The notes under the pieces: generated by a model
What the model saw: the letters and a program-made list of their open reading frames with translations, nothing else
Told to the model about the DNA's origin: nothing
The model's database searches: none
Origin: Sorlinia euscelidii
GTDB taxonomy: Bacteria; Pseudomonadota; Alphaproteobacteria; Acetobacterales; Acetobacteraceae
NCBI RefSeq assembly: GCF_036452155.1
Contig: NZ_JAWJZY010000002.1
Reading direction: 5' to 3' (one strand)
DNA length: 64,000 nucleotides
Position numbers and translations under genes: made by a program
In this document: one piece after another, positions 54,601 through 63,365 of the stretch
How positions within the stretch are numbered: position 1 is the first letter of the stretch
Layout of the letters: each line of letters begins with the position of its first letter

Positions 54601-55176
54601 ATGCCGCGACCATCTTCCGTGTCAAAACTTCCCCACGAAATCCGTGACGAAATCGGTCGGCTGCGCGGAGAAGGCTACTCCATTGACGAGATTCTCGCCG
54701 CCCTGCGAGAGCTGCACGCGACGAAGATCAGCCGTTCAGCATTGGGCCGCCATATTCAGAACATGGACAGGTTGGGCGTCAAACTGCGTCAGAGCCGTGG
54801 CGTGGCGGAAGCGCTTGTGCGGCAATTTGGGGAAGAGCCCGCATCGCGAACGGCGCAGGTCAATATTGAGCTTCTCCACAGCGCCATCCTCGACCTCTAC
54901 CTCGCAGGCGAGGCGAGCGATGAAGACGGCATTGCAGCACTCAAGGGCAATCCGCAGGGGTTGATGTTGCTGGCGAAGGCGCTTGACCATCTCACAAAAT
55001 CGGCCAAGGCGGACATTGAAAATCGGAAAGCCATAGAGGAACGCGTTGAAAAGGGCCTCCGTGCACGTGCCGAGAAGCACGTGGTGAATGAAGCGAAAAA
55101 GCGCGGCATCTCCGCTGAGACTGCGCGCGCCCTGATGCAGGGGGCTTTCGGGGTTGAAAATGACGGAAGGTCGTAA
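54601..55176 (+). CDS. Mu gp27-like small terminase subunit (DUF3486)
   Basis: A 191-residue helical protein. The N-terminal DNA-binding part (SKLPHEIRDEIGRLRGEGYSIDEIL, then SRSALGRHIQNMDRLG) matches DUF3486. A long coiled-coil C-terminal half (AKADIENRKAIEERVEKGLRARAEKH) would mediate oligomerisation and contact with the large subunit. The ATG at 54601 has GGGAG upstream; extension to 54535 would add a hydrophobic segment unlike the family. Confidence 0.85.
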   Translation: MPRPSSVSKLPHEIRDEIGRLRGEGYSIDEILAALRELHATKISRSALGRHIQNMDRLGVKLRQSRGVAEALVRQFGEEPASRTAQVNIELLHSAILDLYLAGEASDEDGIAALKGNPQGLMLLAKALDHLTKSAKADIENRKAIEERVEKGLRARAEKHVVNEAKKRGISAETARALMQGAFGVENDGRS

Positions 55177-56731
55177 CCCCACGCTCTCGACCAGCCTCTT
55201 CCTGCCTTATCAGTCGGGAATGATGGCGGCCGTCATGAAGTATCCAGTCGTCGTCGTTGAAAAATCCCGACGCACCGGCATGTCATGGGCCGCCTCATTT
55301 ATCGCGGACCTGATTGCAGGATTATCGCCCGAAGCGGGCGGCATGGACGTGTTTTATATGGGTTATAATCTGGAGATGGCGCGGGAATTTATTGATTACT
55401 GCGCCGACCATGCGGGTCAGATGCAGGTTGTGGCCGGTCAGGTCCAGGAAAGCTTTTTCCGCGACCCGGACGCGCCGGAGAAGGACGTCAAGGTTTTCCG
55501 AATCGACTTCGCGGCCGGGCATAAAGTCCTGGCGTTGCCCTCCATGGCGCGTGCCCTGCGCGGCATGCAGGGCCTCGTTATTATCGATGAAGCGGCCTTC
55601 CATGATGATCTCGCGGGCCTGATGACCGCAGCTCTTGCTCTCCTGATGTGGGGAGGCAAGGTGCTGATTATCAGCACGCATAATGGGGACAGCAACCCGT
55701 TCAACATTCTGGTCAATGACATTCGGGCGGGCCGAAAGCCTTATCATTTGCTGCGCACCACCTTTGACGACGCTTTGGAACAGGGGCTCTACCGGAAAAT
55801 CTGCGCCAAGACGGGGGTCACGTGGTCTAAAGTGGCGCAATCTGCCTGGCGTGATGAGATCGTGGCATTTTACGGCTCCGGTGCTGATGAGGAGCTGTTC
55901 TGCATCCCGTCGCCATCCACCGGGGCTTATATCCCGTTGCCGCTCATTGAAGCCCGGGCTTCCGCCGATATTCCCGTTATTCGTTGGGCGCAGACGGCAG
56001 AATTTTCCCTTTGGCCGGAGGCGCAGCGCGCTCAGGAAACAGCCTCATTCATTAGTGAAAAAATTAACACCACCTTGGAAACGTTGGATCGCGAGCGCCC
56101 CTATGTGTTCGGTGAGGATTTTGGCCGATCCGGTGATTTAACCGTCATCTGGGTTCTGGGTATCGCCCCGGACATGCGGCGCGAGACGGCGCTCGTCGTC
56201 GAATTGCGGAACGTGCCCTTTGATGAGCAACGACGCATCCTCTTCGCTATTCTTGACGGGCTGCCCCGGTGGCGTGCCGGAAAAATGGATGCACGCGGCA
56301 ACGGGCAGTATCTCGCGGAAGTCACGGTGCAACGTTATGGCAGCCGCGTTGAGGCCGTGATGCTCTCTGAGGGGTGGTATCGTGAGCAGATGCCGCCCCT
56401 CAAGGCGGCGATGGAAGATGCGGCACTTACCTTACCGCAGGACCGTGAAATCATTGACGACATCAGGCTTTTGCAGGTGGTGCGCGGCGTTGCGCGCGTG
56501 CCGGACCAGCGCAAAGGCGGCAAGACGGCCCAGCGTCATGGCGATGCCGCCGTGGCGCTGGCCATGGCCTACGCCGCGAGCCGCGCTGATGTCACCGAAT
56601 ATGCTTACACAAGTCAGCCACGCGCCTGGGGAAACGAGCTGCCGGGGCCGCCGGTCGCGTGGCCGATCGAGCGTGAACTGGCCGAAGAGCGGTCAGGGAC
56701 CGCGCAACATCGATGGAGGTTAAAATTATGA
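55160..56731 (+). CDS. Mu gp28-like large terminase subunit
   Basis: A 523-residue packaging motor. The ATPase part has VVVVEKSRRTGMSWAAS (Walker A-like, about residues 27-43), MQGLVIIDEAAFHDD (Walker B) and VLIISTHNGDSNPFN (motif III). The RNase-H-like nuclease part holds VFGEDFGRSGDLTVIWVLG and the C-terminal QRHGDAAVALAMAYAA aspartate. It overlaps the small subunit gene by 17 bases. It would load phage DNA by headful packaging. Confidence 0.92.
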   Translation: MTEGRNPTLSTSLFLPYQSGMMAAVMKYPVVVVEKSRRTGMSWAASFIADLIAGLSPEAGGMDVFYMGYNLEMAREFIDYCADHAGQMQVVAGQVQESFFRDPDAPEKDVKVFRIDFAAGHKVLALPSMARALRGMQGLVIIDEAAFHDDLAGLMTAALALLMWGGKVLIISTHNGDSNPFNILVNDIRAGRKPYHLLRTTFDDALEQGLYRKICAKTGVTWSKVAQSAWRDEIVAFYGSGADEELFCIPSPSTGAYIPLPLIEARASADIPVIRWAQTAEFSLWPEAQRAQETASFISEKINTTLETLDRERPYVFGEDFGRSGDLTVIWVLGIAPDMRRETALVVELRNVPFDEQRRILFAILDGLPRWRAGKMDARGNGQYLAEVTVQRYGSRVEAVMLSEGWYREQMPPLKAAMEDAALTLPQDREIIDDIRLLQVVRGVARVPDQRKGGKTAQRHGDAAVALAMAYAASRADVTEYAYTSQPRAWGNELPGPPVAWPIERELAEERSGTAQHRWRLKL

Positions 56732-56994
56732 TTTCGGGAATCGGCAATATTATCGGGATTATCAAGCACGCAATCGTCGCGCTGGGCGTGGCGATCCTCG
56801 GCTGGCTCGTATGGCAAACGAGCCGGAAGAAGCAGGCCGATGCGACTGCAAAACAAACCGTTAAACAGGCGGAAGCGCAGGCCGCCCATGATGGGGCCGT
56901 GATCGACACGCAGGATCGTATGGCTCAGGCCGAAGCGGAGAAGCCTGTCAGCGACGATGCGCTCATGGCGCGTCTCGATGCCGGGACGATGTGA
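56728..56994 (+). CDS. Probable inner-membrane spanin subunit
   Basis: An 88-residue type II membrane protein. One N-terminal hydrophobic helix (IIKHAIVALGVAILGWLVW) is followed by a periplasmic helical, Q/A/K-rich domain (TVKQAEAQAAHDGAVIDTQDRM). Its stop overlaps the start of a lipoprotein gene, the usual i-spanin/o-spanin pairing. It lies between terminase and portal rather than beside the endolysin. Identification rests on architecture. Confidence 0.65.
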   Translation: MISGIGNIIGIIKHAIVALGVAILGWLVWQTSRKKQADATAKQTVKQAEAQAAHDGAVIDTQDRMAQAEAEKPVSDDALMARLDAGTM

Positions 56995-57269
56995 TGCGGT
57001 TTAGCCGCTTCCTCTCTCTTGCCGCTGTGACGCTGCTTTCGGGCAGCGTCACGTCATGCGCGCCGCGCGTGCAGAAAATTTATATCCCGACATGCCCCCA
57101 CATCACGGCCTATTCCGTGGCTGATCAGCAGCAATTGAAGCGGGAAATACAAGCCCACACAGAGGCAAGCATGATCCGGCGCGTTGCGAGCGATTATATC
57201 GGCCTGCGCGACCAGGCGCGGGCCTGTCAGACCAAGGCGAAGCAGGTGCAGGATCATGGCACTCATTGA
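56994..57269 (+). CDS. Probable outer-membrane spanin lipoprotein
   Basis: A 91-residue product with a lipoprotein signal: the hydrophobic stretch FLSLAAVTLLSGSVTSC ends in a VTSC lipobox (Cys about residue 22). The mature part is short and helical (QQQLKREIQAHTEASMIRR). It overlaps the upstream i-spanin candidate and the portal gene. Together they would fuse inner and outer membranes at lysis. Confidence 0.65.
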   Translation: MRFSRFLSLAAVTLLSGSVTSCAPRVQKIYIPTCPHITAYSVADQQQLKREIQAHTEASMIRRVASDYIGLRDQARACQTKAKQVQDHGTH

Positions 57270-58902
57270 CCCGATTACGGGGAAGCCCTTTCCACCGTCC
57301 ATGCTGACGCGCCCCGTGGCGGAGGCCACGCTGACAGGCGCGCGGCCCGCCGTTTCAACCATGGATATGAGTTGGGTTGACCCGGATTATGTTGGGGAAA
57401 TGCTCCGCGCGGCCTCGAATGGAGATTCGCTCGCCTGGCAGACTTTTGCCGAGCTGATTGAGCAGAAGGATCTCCATTATCTCGGCGTCATTTCAACGCG
57501 GAAGCGGACGGTTAGCCAATTGCCAGTCACGGTGGAGGCGGCTGGTAACGAAGCGGCTCAAGAAAAACAAGCCGCGTTTATTCGTGACTGGTTGGCGAAG
57601 GGAATCCTTCAGCGCGCCATGTTTGACATGCTCGATGCCGTCGCGAAAGGCTGGTCCGTGCAAGCGATAAAATGGCACGCGGAGGCGGGGAATTACTGGC
57701 CCGAACGGCTCATCTATCGCCCGCAACGCTGGTTTGACATCTCATGGCAGGACGGCGAAACCGTCAAAATGCGGAGCGGAGCCGATGCGCGATATACGCC
57801 TAAGATTGATCTCGCGACACCCGAAATCGGTTTTGAGGAACTTGAACCTCGCAGCATTGTCGTGCACCGGCATCCGAGCTGGAGCGGCCTGACCATCACG
57901 CAGGGTTTGACTCGCGCGATCGCTTTCAATTCTCTTTTCAAGATGTTTTCATCCCGCGATTGGGGTGTTTTTGTGCAGGCTTACGGCATGCCAATCCGCA
58001 TCGGCAAATACGGGCGGGACAGTACGGCCGAAGACCGCTCGACATTGTGGCGGGCGCTGATCGATATTGCGGGGTCTCTGGCATGCATGGTGCCGGAAAG
58101 CATGCAATTGGAATTCGTTGAGCCGAAAAACGGCGCAGGGTCGAACGACGTCTACGAGCGCCGTGCGAAGTGGCTCGATGAGCAGACGAGTAAAGCTGTC
58201 CTGGGGCAGGTTGGCACAACAGATGCACGGCAGGGCACGCATGCGGCGGCCGTCATTCATCGCCAGGTGCAGGACGACATCGAGCGCGCCGACGCCATGC
58301 TTCTTTCCCAGACGATCAATGAACAGATCGTCCGGCCGATGATCGATTTGTCATTTGGCGTGCCGCGTAACGGGCTTTACCCAACGATACGCGTCGGCCG
58401 CCCGGATGAAGCGCCGATGAGTGACGTCATTAGCGCGCTTCAATATCTCGGGCCGCAGGGCCTTCGCGTGAAAGCTGAAGACATCCTCAGCCGCCTGAAT
58501 CTCTCACCGCCGGAAGACGGGGATTCGGTTATCGGCGCGCCGCTGCCGACGCCCAATGATAAGGTTGAGCCCACCCCGCAGCACTTCCTTCAGCGCCCGA
58601 CGCAGCGGGTGAGCCGGCACAGTCTTGCACCCGCCCAATCCGTTAATGATGGCGTCATGCCGATCGACATCATGACCAACGAGCTTCACCGCGCGGCGCA
58701 ACCGTCATTTGACGCCATGATTGACCAGGTGCGGGACGTGATGAATCAGGCGTCAAGTCTGGAAGATTTCCGCGACCGGCTGGATGATCTCGACGTGGAT
58801 GATGACGCATTTGCGACCGTGCTGGCGCAGTTCGCATGCATGGCGGAGCTTGCCGGAGAAGCAGCCATCCAGCAGGATATGGATGATGAACGCGGCGCTT
58901 GA
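57256..58902 (+). CDS. Mu gp29-like portal protein (DUF935)
   Basis: A 548-residue portal, forming the dodecameric DNA gate at the capsid vertex. Family segments are DPDYVGEMLRAASNGDSLAWQTFAELIE, LGVISTRKRTVSQLPVTVE, the wing segment GFEELEPRSIVVHRH, and WGVFVQAYGMPIRIGKY. The C-terminal helices (DAMIDQVRDVMNQASSLEDFRDRL) are typical of Mu-type portals. The ATG at 57256 opens MALIDPITGKPF; the frame start at 57184 overlaps the spanin gene. Confidence 0.93.
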   Translation: MALIDPITGKPFPPSMLTRPVAEATLTGARPAVSTMDMSWVDPDYVGEMLRAASNGDSLAWQTFAELIEQKDLHYLGVISTRKRTVSQLPVTVEAAGNEAAQEKQAAFIRDWLAKGILQRAMFDMLDAVAKGWSVQAIKWHAEAGNYWPERLIYRPQRWFDISWQDGETVKMRSGADARYTPKIDLATPEIGFEELEPRSIVVHRHPSWSGLTITQGLTRAIAFNSLFKMFSSRDWGVFVQAYGMPIRIGKYGRDSTAEDRSTLWRALIDIAGSLACMVPESMQLEFVEPKNGAGSNDVYERRAKWLDEQTSKAVLGQVGTTDARQGTHAAAVIHRQVQDDIERADAMLLSQTINEQIVRPMIDLSFGVPRNGLYPTIRVGRPDEAPMSDVISALQYLGPQGLRVKAEDILSRLNLSPPEDGDSVIGAPLPTPNDKVEPTPQHFLQRPTQRVSRHSLAPAQSVNDGVMPIDIMTNELHRAAQPSFDAMIDQVRDVMNQASSLEDFRDRLDDLDVDDDAFATVLAQFACMAELAGEAAIQQDMDDERGA

Positions 58903-60052
58903 CGCGGGCTTTGCGCTTCGGCCGTCTGAGGCGATCTCGTTTTTCCGGCAGAAAGCCAATAAGGGCACGAAGCAGTGGGGCGAGCTCGCGGCGGAGGCCC
59001 ATGCCAAGCAATTTGCTGTAGCCGGGGCAACTTCAAACGCGCTTTTAAATGACTTCAAATCGGCCATCAACAAGGCGCTGACGGACGGGACAACGCTTTC
59101 CGAATTCCGCAAGGATTTTGACCGGATCGTTGGCAAGCACGGCTGGTCCTATAAAGGCAATCGGGCCTGGCGCTCCGAGATCATCTACCGCACCAATCTG
59201 AGCTCGGCTTATGCGGCCGGACGCTATCGTAAGATGACGTCGCCTGAAGCGCTGGAGATTTTCCCCTACTGGCGCTATGTGCACAATGTCTCTTTGCACC
59301 CCCGCATCGTGCACGAGGCGTGGGGCGGCATCATATTGCGTGCGGATAATCCGTGGTGGTACTCGCATTTTGCGCCTAACGGGTGGGGATGTAATTGCGA
59401 GATTCAGCCCGTGTCGCGTCGAAAAATGGCGCGGAACGGATGGAAAGAGGACGAAGCGCCGGAGATCGTCACTCGGCCTTGGGTCAATCCGGCAACGGGC
59501 AGGACGGAGCAGGTGCCGACAGGGATCAGCCCGGGCTTTCAGACCAATCCAGGTAAAGTCTGGATGGATGAAGAAGCACGCCGGGCGGAGGTCGCGCTTA
59601 AACCGGTGACCGCAATTGACGGCAAGCCACCGGCCGCCGCCCCACCCGAGGTCAGGAGGTCGGTCCAGAAGAAGGAAATCAGGAAGCTGCTCGACACGCG
59701 AGCAGGCGTCGTGGAGGCCGCGACAGCACCGGAAACGGTGACAAAGGCGCTAAATGTCGAGACGGATTCCGTGCTGCTCTCGGACGACACATTGAGCAAG
59801 AATCTGGCAAAGCATCCCGAGTTGTCGCCGACAGTTTATGAGGCGATACCGGATATGTTGGACAATCTAACTGTTGTAGAGGAAGGCAACACGCCGCAAT
59901 CCCTCTTATTGCTCAGTTCACTGGATAAAGAGCATTTTCGCCTGGCGATCAAACGCACGTCCGACGGCAGCGAGCTTTTTCTCACATCGCTCGCACGATT
60001 GTCGGAGAAAGCAGCCTTGCGCCTTATCGAAATGAAGAAGAAGATAAACTGA
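58886..60052 (+). CDS. MuF (gp30-like) head protein with a C-terminal nuclease-toxin-like domain
   Basis: A 388-residue protein. Residues 1-190 are the Mu F/SPP1 gp7 domain (EIIYRTNLSSAYAAGRYRKM, NGWGCNCEIQPVSRRKM), a minor head protein injected or bound near the portal. After a proline/alanine linker, residues about 300-388 (VLLSDDTLSKNLAKHPELS ... FRLAIKRTSDGSELFLTSLAR) resemble the phage Barnase-EndoU-ColicinE5-RelE-like (PBECR) domains found as polymorphic tails of MuF proteins. Its activity is inferred from family resemblance. Confidence 0.8.
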   Translation: MNAALDAGFALRPSEAISFFRQKANKGTKQWGELAAEAHAKQFAVAGATSNALLNDFKSAINKALTDGTTLSEFRKDFDRIVGKHGWSYKGNRAWRSEIIYRTNLSSAYAAGRYRKMTSPEALEIFPYWRYVHNVSLHPRIVHEAWGGIILRADNPWWYSHFAPNGWGCNCEIQPVSRRKMARNGWKEDEAPEIVTRPWVNPATGRTEQVPTGISPGFQTNPGKVWMDEEARRAEVALKPVTAIDGKPPAAAPPEVRRSVQKKEIRKLLDTRAGVVEAATAPETVTKALNVETDSVLLSDDTLSKNLAKHPELSPTVYEAIPDMLDNLTVVEEGNTPQSLLLLSSLDKEHFRLAIKRTSDGSELFLTSLARLSEKAALRLIEMKKKIN

Positions 60053-60299
60053 TCCGGGAGTTGGCGCGCAGATAGGGCCCCCTGAAACCCTACATCGCGA
60101 TCCGCCCTTCGAGGGCGTCCTACGGCTGGGGGAATATCACCGTGTCACTGCGCGCCAAAGTGAGGATATGTCATTTGTCGTTAGTATAGCAAGGTTATTA
60201 GCTCCTTCCCGAACGCCGTTCCATCCGATCCTGGCGGCGGGTCCGTTTCCACTTCACAGGATTGGAAGAAAAGGGCAGCGCAGGCAGTGAGGAGAGAAG

Positions 60300-61108
60300 A
60301 TGGGTAAAAGAAAGTTTAAACAAAAGTTCCTCGCTTTGCCTGAAAACGGCCGGTGCATCTATTGTGGGAAAAAGTCCGAGACGGTCGATCATTTCCCGCC
60401 ACGAATTTTCTTTAGAGGAAAAAACTGGCCAGAGACTTATTGTTTCCCAGCTTGCGAAGCGTGTAATTCGAAAAAAAGTCACGACGAACAGGCTCTGGCT
60501 TATATCGTCAAGGAGCAAGATCTGAAACTACAGGACGATGAAGCTTATCAAAAAATATTGAAAGGTGTACGCAATAATGAGCCCTGGATTATTGACGAAG
60601 TGAAACAATTGGTTGGGGATGAAGCAAAGCAGGGAAGACGGGACCTATTTGGCGATCTCGGGTCGGCAGTAATATTCCCTGAAGGAGAATACGGCATTTT
60701 TAGATTCGGCGAAAAAGGGCAACATCTTTTGAAGATATTGCCCCACTGGTTGGGTCGAGCTCTTTACTTCTTACACACGAAAGACATTTGCCCCGGCGAC
60801 GTTCATTCAATGATTTTGAAACCTGTCGACCTACAAAAAAAAACATTGTTGATTTTTTCGGTCTACATGAGTTGGTGCCAGAAATTTGTCGCGGCAAAAT
60901 GAATCTCTCCGACCAATTCGACTATAGATTCCAAATTTTGGATGGCACATTCTCTGCGATAATTTGGTTCGGCTCGGCCCAATTTTTCTTTTTTGTGGTG
61001 ACAAGTTCAAATGAGTTATCCATCTCACTTTATAAACGTTTAGCTCAATCTAAATCTCCTTTTTTCAATTCAACTAAAGAACTAGCTGCGTCAGTGACTG
61101 CTGATTAG
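60300..61108 (+). pseudogene. HNH-type zinc-finger nuclease-like gene, split by an apparent 1-base deletion
   Basis: The frame from ATG 60300 encodes CIYCGKKSETVDHFPPRIF and CEACNSKKSHDEQAL: two CxxC pairs around a DH, the core of HNH endonucleases. It stops at 60902. One further A in the A9 run at 60835-60843 would read DLQKKNIVDFFGLHEL and continue to the stop at 61108, 269 residues. The gene is AT-rich relative to the phage and interrupts the conserved gp30-gpG pair, so it looks like a moron or mobile nuclease. Confidence 0.7.
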
Positions 61109-61259
61109 ACACAATGACTTTCACTTCAGCATTCAACTCGTTTGCTAGATGACAATCATCCCAGCCATCTGCGCGGGCGCATGTGCGGGATTGACGTTTG
61201 GGTGGGTGAGCAGAGTGTTCCATTGACCGTTGCAAACCCAATTCTCGAGGCAGTCGACA

Positions 61260-61784
61260 ATGACAGGCATCCATATTTCCGGCACCACCCAGCCCATGCA
61301 AGACGCGCTGCGCGTGATCGGCGCGCTGAAGCAGAATGCACGAGGCGTTCTCGGAGCGCTTGGTCTTGAGATTATCGAGTCAACGAAAGAGCGCATGCGG
61401 GCAGGACTGGACCCGGCGGGAAAGCGGTGGGCCAGTTACGCGCCACTTCATCCTGAATACGCCAAAACGAAACGTGGCCCGTCCATTCTGATCGGGCGCG
61501 GGAATGTGTCATCCGGGCTAATTGGCAGTCTGACATCACAGATACATCGTCATCGCCTGGTCTGGGGGTCGAATAAGATTTATGCACGCATCCATCAGCT
61601 CGGTGGCACCATCCGGCCGAAGAGCGCCAAGGCACTCACCTTTAAGATGGGTGGGAAGCTTTATAAGATGAAGAAGGTCACCATTCCGGCGCGGCCTTAT
61701 CTTGGCTTCACGGATGCGGATAAAGAGGTGCTGATGGATGAGCTTCACGACTATCTCAGCCGCGCAATGCGCGGCGGTCAGTGA
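61260..61784 (+). CDS. Mu gpG-like virion morphogenesis protein
   Basis: A 174-residue protein of the phage virion morphogenesis (gp31/gpG) family. It contains LDPAGKRWASYAPLHPEYAK, SGLIGSLTSQIHRHRLVWGSN, YARIHQLGGTIRPKSAKAL and IPARPYLGFTDADKEVL; the QxGG and PARP-F/LG motifs are diagnostic. In Mu the protein contributes to head and tail joining or tail assembly. The ATG at 61260 was chosen. Confidence 0.88.
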   Translation: MTGIHISGTTQPMQDALRVIGALKQNARGVLGALGLEIIESTKERMRAGLDPAGKRWASYAPLHPEYAKTKRGPSILIGRGNVSSGLIGSLTSQIHRHRLVWGSNKIYARIHQLGGTIRPKSAKALTFKMGGKLYKMKKVTIPARPYLGFTDADKEVLMDELHDYLSRAMRGGQ

Positions 61785-61840
61785 ACACTCAATTCTAATA
61801 CAGCTCTAAAACGAAATAAAACGGGTCTACATGCGTTTTT

Positions 61841-61881
61841 AAGGTGTCTTTGGGGGAATGTAGCCCCCGACACCTTTTTTT
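61841..61881 (+). terminator. Rho-independent-type terminator after gpG
   Basis: AAGGTGTC (61841-61848) pairs with GACACCTT, and inner GGGGG with CCCCC, forming a long stem followed by a seven-T tract. It sits 57 bases after the gpG stop and 75 before the protease gene. The head genes on its two sides may therefore be separate or attenuated transcripts. Confidence 0.8.
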
Positions 61882-61955
61882 GCGTCTACGGGCAAATATG
61901 AGAGTCGAAAACATGCAGCCTGATTGCGGCGGGGGGAACCCGGCATAAAGGAGGC

Positions 61956-62936
61956 ATGAAACATGATGACCTCATTTGTTGTGCCACGCAATTGCCAGAT
62001 GAGCCGAGTGAACGGATCGAATGGATTCATTTGCTTCCCGGCGGCGTGTTCAGCGGCCGGGATGGTCGGGGGCCGTATCGCGTCACGGATGCGACTGCTC
62101 TGATCAAAGCTTCCCTGGCGCGTGCCCAGGGCAAACTCGTCATTGACGAGAATCATGCGACCGACCTCGCAGCCCCGCAAGGCCGTCCTGCACCAGCAAT
62201 TGGATGGATTGATCAGCTTGAAGCGCGCAGTGACGGCGTCTGGGGTCATGCGAGCTGGAATGCGCGGGGCAAGGCACTGCTCGATGAGCGCGCTTATCGC
62301 GGCGTGTCGCCCGTCATTCAGACAGACAAGGCCGGTCATGTGCTGACGATTGCCCGCGCCAGCCTCACCAATATGCCCAACCTTCCCCTTAGTCACCTTC
62401 ATCACTCTCAAGCACAGGAGCCGAGGATGGACCTCGACGAAATTCGAAGCCTGTTGAGCCTGGATGGCGATGCCAATGAGGACGCTGTGCGTTCCGCATT
62501 GACGTCTGCTCACGCGGCCCAGCAAAGCCTCAAAAAATTGGCCACTCTTGCGGGCGTCGCCGATGACGCTGAGGAAAATGTCGTTCTGCACGCTCTACGG
62601 GCGCGTGTTTCCGGGCAGGAAACAGCCACGCAGCAGATTGCGACACTCAAGTCGCAGATCGCTGCTTTGGAAACCGCCAATAAAAAGCAGCCGCGCAGCA
62701 GTTCGTGGAGCGCATGGGACGCGAGAAGGTCATCCCGAAAGAGATGATTGAGGAGTTCATCTCCGTTCACATGCAGCGACCCGAGCTTGCTGAGAACTCG
62801 TCGGTGCGCTGCCCGATGTTCCGCGTGACGTCACCGGCCTGCATGCGGCACGTCCAGCCGTGACGGGCGAGAGCAATGCGCTCTTCACTAAAATGGACGC
62901 CGCCTTGGCCTTCAGACTGAGAAAGGGGCCAGAGCC
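61956..62936 (+). pseudogene. Mu gpI-like head maturation protease with scaffold region, frameshifted
   Basis: The N-terminal part (WIHLLPGGVFSGRDGRGPY, GKLVIDENHATDLAAPQGRPAPA, ERAYRGVSPVIQTDK) is the Mu I protease. The first frame breaks after TANKKQ. Adding a base to the A5 run at 62682-62686 gives NKKAAAQQFVERMGREKVIP, and a second correction near 62797 gives AENFVGALPDVPRD, both natural continuations. The true end is unclear because the region before 62937 may hold a further indel. It processes the scaffold during capsid maturation. Confidence 0.75.
62427..62936 (+). CDS. Nested scaffold protein start within the protease gene (Mu Z-like)
   Basis: ATG 62427 inside the protease frame has AGGAG (62416-62420) six bases upstream, and the downstream sequence is helical (MDLDEIRSLLSLDGDANEDAV). 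In Mu the scaffold Z is made from an internal start in gene I; this site is well placed for the same arrangement. It shares the protease frame's frameshifts. Confidence 0.55.
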
Positions 62937-63353
62937 ATGGCGCTTAAAAATGACCGCGTCATTGACGAGAAGCATGGCGCGCTTTCCCCGCAATTCGGCT
63001 TTACGGTCGCGCCCGGCCATATCGTTTACCGGCATGCGATCTGCGCTGTCTGTCAGGACGGGCACATCGTCCCGGCCGGTGCCAAGGATAGCGCATCCGT
63101 GATCGTGGCGGTCGCCGGGATCGCGCGTCATCAGCAATCCGACCGCGATCCCGGCTACGTCGATTGCATGAAGGCATGTTTTGCACTGCCTTTCGATACC
63201 AAGCCGAGTTGGACGGATGTCGGCAAGCCGGTTTACGCGATCGACGATGAGACTGTCACCCTCACTGAGACCGGCAGTGACGGGAAGCGGCTGCGCGTCG
63301 GTAGTCTGGCCGGGATCGAAATTGACGGCACGCCTTTTGTGACCGTGGGCTGA
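62937..63353 (+). CDS. Probable head decoration/cement-type protein
   Basis: A 138-residue beta-rich protein (ALKNDRVIDEKHGALSPQFGFTV, then GKPVYAIDDETVTLTETGSDGKRLRVGSLAGIE) placed between scaffold and major capsid genes. The alternating pattern and the final VG-L-GIEIDGTPFV resemble capsid-cement (DUF2190-like) proteins; assignment is by position and pattern. The C-rich segment HAICAVCQDG is unusual for this class. Confidence 0.55.
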   Translation: MALKNDRVIDEKHGALSPQFGFTVAPGHIVYRHAICAVCQDGHIVPAGAKDSASVIVAVAGIARHQQSDRDPGYVDCMKACFALPFDTKPSWTDVGKPVYAIDDETVTLTETGSDGKRLRVGSLAGIEIDGTPFVTVG

Positions 63354-63365
63354 GGTAGAAAGATC

